Assembly: GCA_938030835.1 (NCBI GenBank)
Contig: CALHID010000262.1
Span: forward strand, 1-9,435
DNA: 9,435 nucleotides
Source: an uncultured Actinomyces sp.
GTDB lineage: Bacteria; Actinomycetota; Actinomycetes; Actinomycetales; Actinomycetaceae
Direction: 5' to 3'
Shown here: positions 6,139 through 9,435 of the stretch, one piece after another
Position numbering within the stretch: position 1 is the first letter of the stretch
How the letters are laid out: each line of letters starts with the position of its first letter
Program-made: the position numbers and the translations under genes
The notes under the pieces: model-generated
Databases searched by the model: none
What the model saw: only the letters and a program-made list of their open reading frames with translations
Told to the model about the DNA's origin: nothing

Positions 6139-7830
6139 ATGAATCAGCGACTGTGTCTTGCTGTAGTGGCTATTCTCAGCAGCCTTTCTCTGGCTGCCTG
6201 CACCTCTTTGCCAACTTCCTCCTCACCTTCGCCCTTTGATGTCGATGCCCCCAATGCTCAGCCGGTTGATTTGGCAGCGGGCGGTCCTGTGGCTGATGCG
6301 GATCCGGAAAGTCTGCTCAGTAGTTTTCTCTTGGCCTGTGCTGCGGGAGCTTCTGACGACTACGCAACTGCGCGTCTTTTCTTAACCAGCTCGTCTGCAC
6401 AAACGTGGGACCCGCATAAGTTAGTGACGATTTATTCAACGGATTCAACGCCGAAGGTGTCTTACTCCTTTGATCCTTCGAAAACCGATACTCTGAACGC
6501 GTCGATCACTGCCACTGGTGTGGGCTCCGTTGACCAAAATGGTGTCCTTTCACCGGCAGAAACCTCCTCGCTTGAAGCCCGCTTCCACTTGGTTCGTGAG
6601 AATGGCCAGTGGCGTATTGACGCACCTGCGGATGGGGTCGTGGTTTCTCAGGCATCATTTACGGCATCGCACGAGCTTGTTTCGCTGATGTTTCTTTCAG
6701 CGACCGGCGATTCTCTGATTGCTGATCCGCGCTGGTATCCCACGCGCCGAGTCGAAACGCATATGCTCGAGGGGCTGATCGCTGGACCGCAGTCACATCT
6801 CTCCGATGCCCTAGTGAATGCAATCCCTTCGGGCACCTCGATTTCAGCTGGGGGTATTGAGCTCTCTGACCATGTTGCGAAGGTGTCTTTGAACGGAACG
6901 CTTCCTAGCGATGATCGTGGAAAACAGTTGATGGCGTGGGAGATTTCCCAAACCCTCCAGCGCTCGGGCCGCGTGAATTCCGTCGAAATTAATGTCGGAG
7001 GAGAGGTTCTTCCTTCCTCAGGGCTTCCTTCCCAGCCATCCTTTGATCTAGATTCTGCAGTTGCTTTGAATTCGAATGGTTTGGTTCGGGTTGACGGGCG
7101 TAGCGTTTCGACCCGGATTCTTCCCATTGCCCCTTCGTCTTCTGCCTCGCTTCCGGCGGTCTCTCCGGTCTCTTCCTCCTTGCTTGCTTGGCGAGAGGAT
7201 GATCGTCTGATTTTGGTGGATTCCTCAACCAATGCGACCCGGGTCGTGGACGGGTCTGAAGGTCAGTATTCGCCTTCTATCGATCGTTTCGGATGGGTGT
7301 GGGACATTCCTCAGGGAGGGAACTTAAGGGCCTCGCGAATTGACGGGCAGAACCTGGCGATCGCCTCGGAAAACCAATCCCTGAACGGGGTGAGCGCGGT
7401 GAGAATCTCTCCCGATGGCGCGCGCGCACTTTTGCTCCGTCAGGTTGGTGGCTCCACAAGTGCCTGGATTGCCGGAATTGAGCGCCGAGGCAGTGGTGAG
7501 CCGATCGCGCTCACTGACCCCGAACCCTTGGCTGGCTTATCGACCGGTGTTGATGATGTGTCGTGGGCTGGGCGTTCTACGGTTGTTGCCGTGCGTCAAG
7601 GTGGTCTTCGCGCGGGTAATGATCAGGTGGATGAAGTTTCTTTGGTGACCGTACCCGTCGGTGGTTTCCCCTCGGTACTTGCCCTTCCCACGGGGACTCA
7701 GCGACTGAGCGCAGGATCCTCTTCAGCGACGATGGTGATCCGCGGGAAGGACGGCAATTATCAGGTTCGTTCCGGGGCGCTATGGCAGTCTCTTGAAGGG
7801 AACCTTCGCGACGTAAACTTCCCCGGCTGA
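6139..7830 (+). CDS. lpqB: LpqB, GerMN-domain lipoprotein partner of MtrAB
   Basis: A 563-residue lipoprotein. The signal peptide (MNQR, then a hydrophobic stretch at 5-17) ends in a lipobox L18-A-A-C21, so C21 would be lipidated and the protein anchored on the outer face of the membrane. After a Ser/Pro-rich linker come an N-terminal LpqB domain (about 50-170), a GerMN domain (about 175-290, including GLIAGPQSHLSDALVNAIPSG, 212-232) and a C-terminal beta-propeller-like LpqB domain (about 305-560). In mycobacteria LpqB binds the extracytoplasmic part of MtrB and modulates MtrA phosphorylation. The start at 6139 was chosen for its AAGGAG 5 nt upstream and because the signal peptide begins right there; an upstream in-frame GTG (6121) would add six residues. 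It sits 2 nt after the mtrB stop, so it shares the mtrAB transcript. Confidence 0.93.
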   Translation: MNQRLCLAVVAILSSLSLAACTSLPTSSSPSPFDVDAPNAQPVDLAAGGPVADADPESLLSSFLLACAAGASDDYATARLFLTSSSAQTWDPHKLVTIYSTDSTPKVSYSFDPSKTDTLNASITATGVGSVDQNGVLSPAETSSLEARFHLVRENGQWRIDAPADGVVVSQASFTASHELVSLMFLSATGDSLIADPRWYPTRRVETHMLEGLIAGPQSHLSDALVNAIPSGTSISAGGIELSDHVAKVSLNGTLPSDDRGKQLMAWEISQTLQRSGRVNSVEINVGGEVLPSSGLPSQPSFDLDSAVALNSNGLVRVDGRSVSTRILPIAPSSSASLPAVSPVSSSLLAWREDDRLILVDSSTNATRVVDGSEGQYSPSIDRFGWVWDIPQGGNLRASRIDGQNLAIASENQSLNGVSAVRISPDGARALLLRQVGGSTSAWIAGIERRGSGEPIALTDPEPLAGLSTGVDDVSWAGRSTVVAVRQGGLRAGNDQVDEVSLVTVPVGGFPSVLALPTGTQRLSAGSSSATMVIRGKDGNYQVRSGALWQSLEGNLRDVNFPG

Positions 7831-7895
7831 ATCGTTTTCTCCACAGATTACCTGTGCGGCCAGCGTGTGCTTTCTTTTCGTGTTGAGCTTTCTCT
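7831..7895 (+). other. lpqB-comF spacer with a small inverted repeat
   Basis: This 65-bp gap contains CACAG-ATTAC-CTGTG (7842-7856), a 5-bp stem with no following T-run, so it is not a convincing intrinsic terminator. No clear promoter is visible. comF may be read through from lpqB. Confidence 0.35.
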
Positions 7896-8582
7896 ATGGG
7901 AATTTTTCACGAGGTCGCGCGGGAGTTGGTCAGTTTATGTATCCCCAGCAGTTGCGCTGGCTGTGGCGCGTGGGATCAGACCTTGTGTGACCAATGTTTT
8001 GGGTTATCACGCTCTTTCGTGCCGACATGGGAAGTTATAGATTCGGGTTGGGCAGAATATCCACTGTGGTCACTGAGTGAATACTCCGGATCAATGCGCT
8101 CCATTATTTTGGCCGCAAAACACTCTGGGCACGTAGATTTATCGCCTTTTCTTTTCGCATGTGGAAAAAGTATTGGCGATGCACTGGGAAAGAGCGGGAT
8201 GCTTGAGGTGGGGCAGCCCCATACATGTTTGTGGATTGTGCCTGCACCATCCAGTTGGAAACGACGTTTCTTTGGCCATCCCATAACCCCGCATATCGCC
8301 CGTGGTGTGGCTCAAGGAATTCGTTTATCGGCGTCGGTTCCGGTAGCGGTTCGTGACATCTGCAGGTTGGATCCCTGGGTCTCTTCTCAGGCAGGAAAGA
8401 ACTCAGATAAGCGCAGAGAAGCTCGGCGTGGCCACATGTATGTATCAACGCCAATTCCTCAGGATGTGGGACTTGTGGCGGTCGATGACGTTGTTGCAAC
8501 GGGGGGAACGATGAGCGAGTTATTCCGTGTTTGTGGGCAGAACTGGGTGGCAGGGGCGTGTATTGCGCGGTCGCGACGATAG
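7896..8582 (+). CDS. ComF-family phosphoribosyltransferase-like protein
   Basis: A 228-residue protein of normal ComF length. A four-cysteine zinc-ribbon motif is at the N-terminus (C20-x2-C23 and C31-x2-C34). A type I phosphoribosyltransferase fold follows, marked by the PRPP-binding motif VDDVVATGGT (196-205). The ComF-type basic segment KRRFFGH (122-128) and the later DKRREARRGHMY (171-182) are present. ComF in naturally competent bacteria is a cytoplasmic competence-machinery protein; in actinobacteria this copy is conserved next to lpqB and hpf, and its role is not established. An in-frame TGA at 7884-7886 closes the frame upstream, so ATG 7896 is the first usable start. It has no good Shine-Dalgarno, which hints at low expression or unusual initiation. 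Confidence 0.88.
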   Translation: MGIFHEVARELVSLCIPSSCAGCGAWDQTLCDQCFGLSRSFVPTWEVIDSGWAEYPLWSLSEYSGSMRSIILAAKHSGHVDLSPFLFACGKSIGDALGKSGMLEVGQPHTCLWIVPAPSSWKRRFFGHPITPHIARGVAQGIRLSASVPVAVRDICRLDPWVSSQAGKNSDKRREARRGHMYVSTPIPQDVGLVAVDDVVATGGTMSELFRVCGQNWVAGACIARSRR

Positions 8583-8596
8583 TGTCACTCTATGAT

Positions 8597-8615
8597 GCAG
8601 ATCACCGTTATCTGC
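8597..8615 (+). repeat. Inverted repeat GCAGAT-N7-ATCTGC in the hpf promoter
   Basis: This perfect 6-bp inverted repeat with a 7-nt gap ends directly against the -10 element, so it covers the -35/-10 spacer and the TG of the extended -10. That position would suit a repressor operator. No protein can be named, and chance occurrence is possible. Confidence 0.4.
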
Positions 8616-8621
8616 TATACT
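8613..8621 (+). promoter_or_regulatory. Extended -10 promoter of hpf (TG-C-TATACT)
   Basis: TATACT (8616-8621) is preceded by TG at the exact extended -10 position. No good -35 hexamer is seen 16-18 bp upstream, which is common for extended -10 promoters. Transcription would start near 8628, giving hpf a leader of about 125 nt and separating it from the mtrAB-lpqB-comF transcript. Confidence 0.55.
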
Positions 8622-8636
8622 CGATGCATCTCTTCC

Positions 8637-8656
8637 AGTGATGGTTTTCCATCACT
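8637..8656 (+). other. Perfect 8-bp hairpin in the hpf leader
   Basis: AGTGATGG and CCATCACT pair perfectly around a TTTT loop (8645-8648). It would lie about 10 nt into the predicted hpf transcript. It is not followed by a T-run, so an intrinsic terminator for comF is unlikely. It may stabilise the 5' end or have a regulatory role (inference). Confidence 0.5.
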
Positions 8657-8717
8657 TGCTGATCGGGGGTGGTAGTTCAAGACACTCCGGGGCAATGACG
8701 TCGCCGGGTTTTCGATC

Positions 8718-8731
8718 GCGACTGTGGTCGC
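8718..8731 (+). other. Second hairpin in the hpf leader (GCGAC-TGTG-GTCGC)
   Basis: A perfect 5-bp GC-rich stem with a 4-nt loop ends 12 nt before the hpf Shine-Dalgarno. It could influence ribosome access, although the site itself remains outside the stem. Confidence 0.35.
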
Positions 8732-8743
8732 ATTTCATGATGT

Positions 8744-8749
8744 GGAGAG
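8744..8749 (+). promoter_or_regulatory. Ribosome binding site that decides the hpf start
   Basis: GGAGAG at 8744-8749 (GGAG 6 nt before ATG 8754) selects the Met followed by DITVAARNAEIH, the expected N-terminus of Hpf. The longer in-frame GTG start at 8724 adds ten residues foreign to the family and would place this site inside the gene. Confidence 0.75.
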
Positions 8750-8753
8750 AAAT

Positions 8754-9410
8754 ATGGACATCACAGTAGCTGCACGTAATGCAGAGATTCATCCGAACTT
8801 CCGCGCATACATCGAGGAAAAGCTTGCGAAGGTTACGCAGTTTTATCCTCGTGCCCAAAGGGTTGATGTTGAGTTAACCCACCAGAAGAATCCGCGTCAG
8901 GCTGACACAGCAGAGCGGATTGAACTAACAGTCTTTGGCAAAGGCCCAATTATTCGAGCAGAGGCAGAATCTGCAGACCGCTACGCAGCGGTCGATATTG
9001 CTGCTGGAAAGCTATTTGAGCGCCTTCGCCGTATGCGTGATCGAGCAAAGGATCACCACCGCACGGAAGAAATTCTGGCTCCCGATTTAGATGTTCTTCC
9101 CGCAAGCGTTGGGGAAGAAGAGGAGCTTGCTGAACAGGCTCCGACATCTTTGAAGAGTGCGGGGGATCTGAAAGTCGGAGAAGCTCGCGAGGAGCAGCTG
9201 GGAGATAGTCCGATTATTGTCCGCCAGAAGGTTCATGAGACGGTTCCTATGAGCGTTGATGAGGCATTGAATCAGATGGAACTGGTGGGGCACCCCTTCT
9301 TCCTCTTTGTCGATGAAGAAACGATGCAGCCCTGCGTCGTCTACCATCGCCACGGCTGGACCTATGGTGTTCTGCGTCTGAACGCGACGGTTCTCCAAAC
9401 TGGCGAATAA
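8754..9410 (+). CDS. hpf: Long-form hibernation promoting factor (ribosome 100S dimerisation)
   Basis: A 218-residue protein with the long-Hpf layout. An S30AE/YfiA domain (about 1-102) opens with MDITVAARNAEIHPNFRAYI and contains the basic helix KLFERLRRMRDRAKDHHR (86-103). An acidic, variable linker follows (about 108-150). The C-terminal dimerisation domain (about 153-212) has IIVRQKVHETVPMSVDEAL, MELVGHPFFLFVD, and VVYHRHGWTYGVLRL. Proteins of this type bind the 30S decoding centre and, through the C-terminal domain, pair ribosomes into inactive 100S dimers during stationary phase or stress. The gene has its own promoter candidate and a structured leader. Its place after comF matches the usual actinobacterial order, in which secA follows. 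Confidence 0.95.
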   Translation: MDITVAARNAEIHPNFRAYIEEKLAKVTQFYPRAQRVDVELTHQKNPRQADTAERIELTVFGKGPIIRAEAESADRYAAVDIAAGKLFERLRRMRDRAKDHHRTEEILAPDLDVLPASVGEEEELAEQAPTSLKSAGDLKVGEAREEQLGDSPIIVRQKVHETVPMSVDEALNQMELVGHPFFLFVDEETMQPCVVYHRHGWTYGVLRLNATVLQTGE

Positions 9411-9435
9411 TACGCGCACTTGAGGGGTGTGGGGA
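9411..9435. other. Start of the hpf downstream spacer
   Basis: Only 25 bases remain after the hpf stop. They hold no gene or terminator I can support. Confidence 0.5.

Noticed and set aside
6648..7232. Open frame of 194 codons on the - strand
   Set aside because: It lies wholly antisense to lpqB, has low-complexity Arg/Ser/Glu composition and no recognisable domain; it is a shadow of the real gene.
7842..7856. Terminator between lpqB and comF
   Set aside because: The 5-bp stem with no following T-run is too weak to call.
8637..8656. Intrinsic terminator for comF
   Set aside because: The stem is perfect, but no T-run follows on either strand and it lies downstream of the hpf promoter candidate.
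8592..8675. Possible 27-codon ORF starting ATGATG
   Set aside because: It begins upstream of the predicted hpf transcription start and lacks a ribosome site.
8641..8769. Possible 42-codon upstream ORF overlapping the hpf start
   Set aside because: No ribosome site precedes its ATG, which falls inside the leader hairpin, and the product resembles no known leader peptide.
1..9435. Mobile element, CRISPR, toxin-antitoxin or phage-defence system
   Set aside because: No transposase, integrase, spaced repeat array or defence-type gene is seen, and the genes are core actinobacterial loci in conserved order.

Overview
The window looks like a chromosomal core segment of a moderate-GC actinobacterium, most plausibly in or near the Actinomycetaceae. 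The basis is gene order: mtrA-mtrB-lpqB-comF-hpf on the + strand is a characteristic actinobacterial arrangement, normally followed by secA, which would lie just beyond the right edge. No database search was possible, so taxonomy and family names rest on recognisable motifs, lengths and synteny.

Left half (about 1-3595, all - strand): a four-gene operon read right to left. A proline/glutamine-rich multi-span membrane protein of the glycerophosphodiesterase-membrane-domain type comes first, followed by a DUF4129 membrane protein, a DUF4350 membrane protein and the first 192 residues of a MoxR AAA+ ATPase that runs off the left edge. Every junction is a start/stop overlap (TGATG or ATGA), so the genes are probably co-transcribed and translationally coupled. 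In related actinobacteria the MoxR gene is usually followed by DUF58/VWA and further membrane genes. The biochemical role of this cassette is unknown.

Centre (3596-3761): a 166-bp divergent spacer between the MoxR cassette and mtrA. It carries two back-to-back perfect 10-bp palindromes beside the leftward gene and a nest of GACA/TGTC inverted repeats beside mtrA. These make it the most interesting non-coding stretch here.

Right half (3762-9435, all + strand): MtrA (OmpR-family response regulator), MtrB (sensor histidine kinase) and LpqB (lipoprotein with a GerMN domain) form the envelope and cell-division regulatory unit. They are packed with an ATGA overlap and a 2-nt gap. ComF (zinc-ribbon phosphoribosyltransferase-fold protein) follows after 65 bp. 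A long-form hibernation promoting factor (Hpf) follows after a 171-bp spacer with its own extended -10 promoter and a leader containing two perfect hairpins.

No mobile elements, tRNA/rRNA genes or CRISPR arrays were seen, and no intergenic gap exceeds 300 bases. I found no clear evidence of a wholly new system. The best leads are the uncharacterised MoxR/DUF4350/DUF4129 membrane cassette, its shared control region with mtrAB, and the structured hpf leader.
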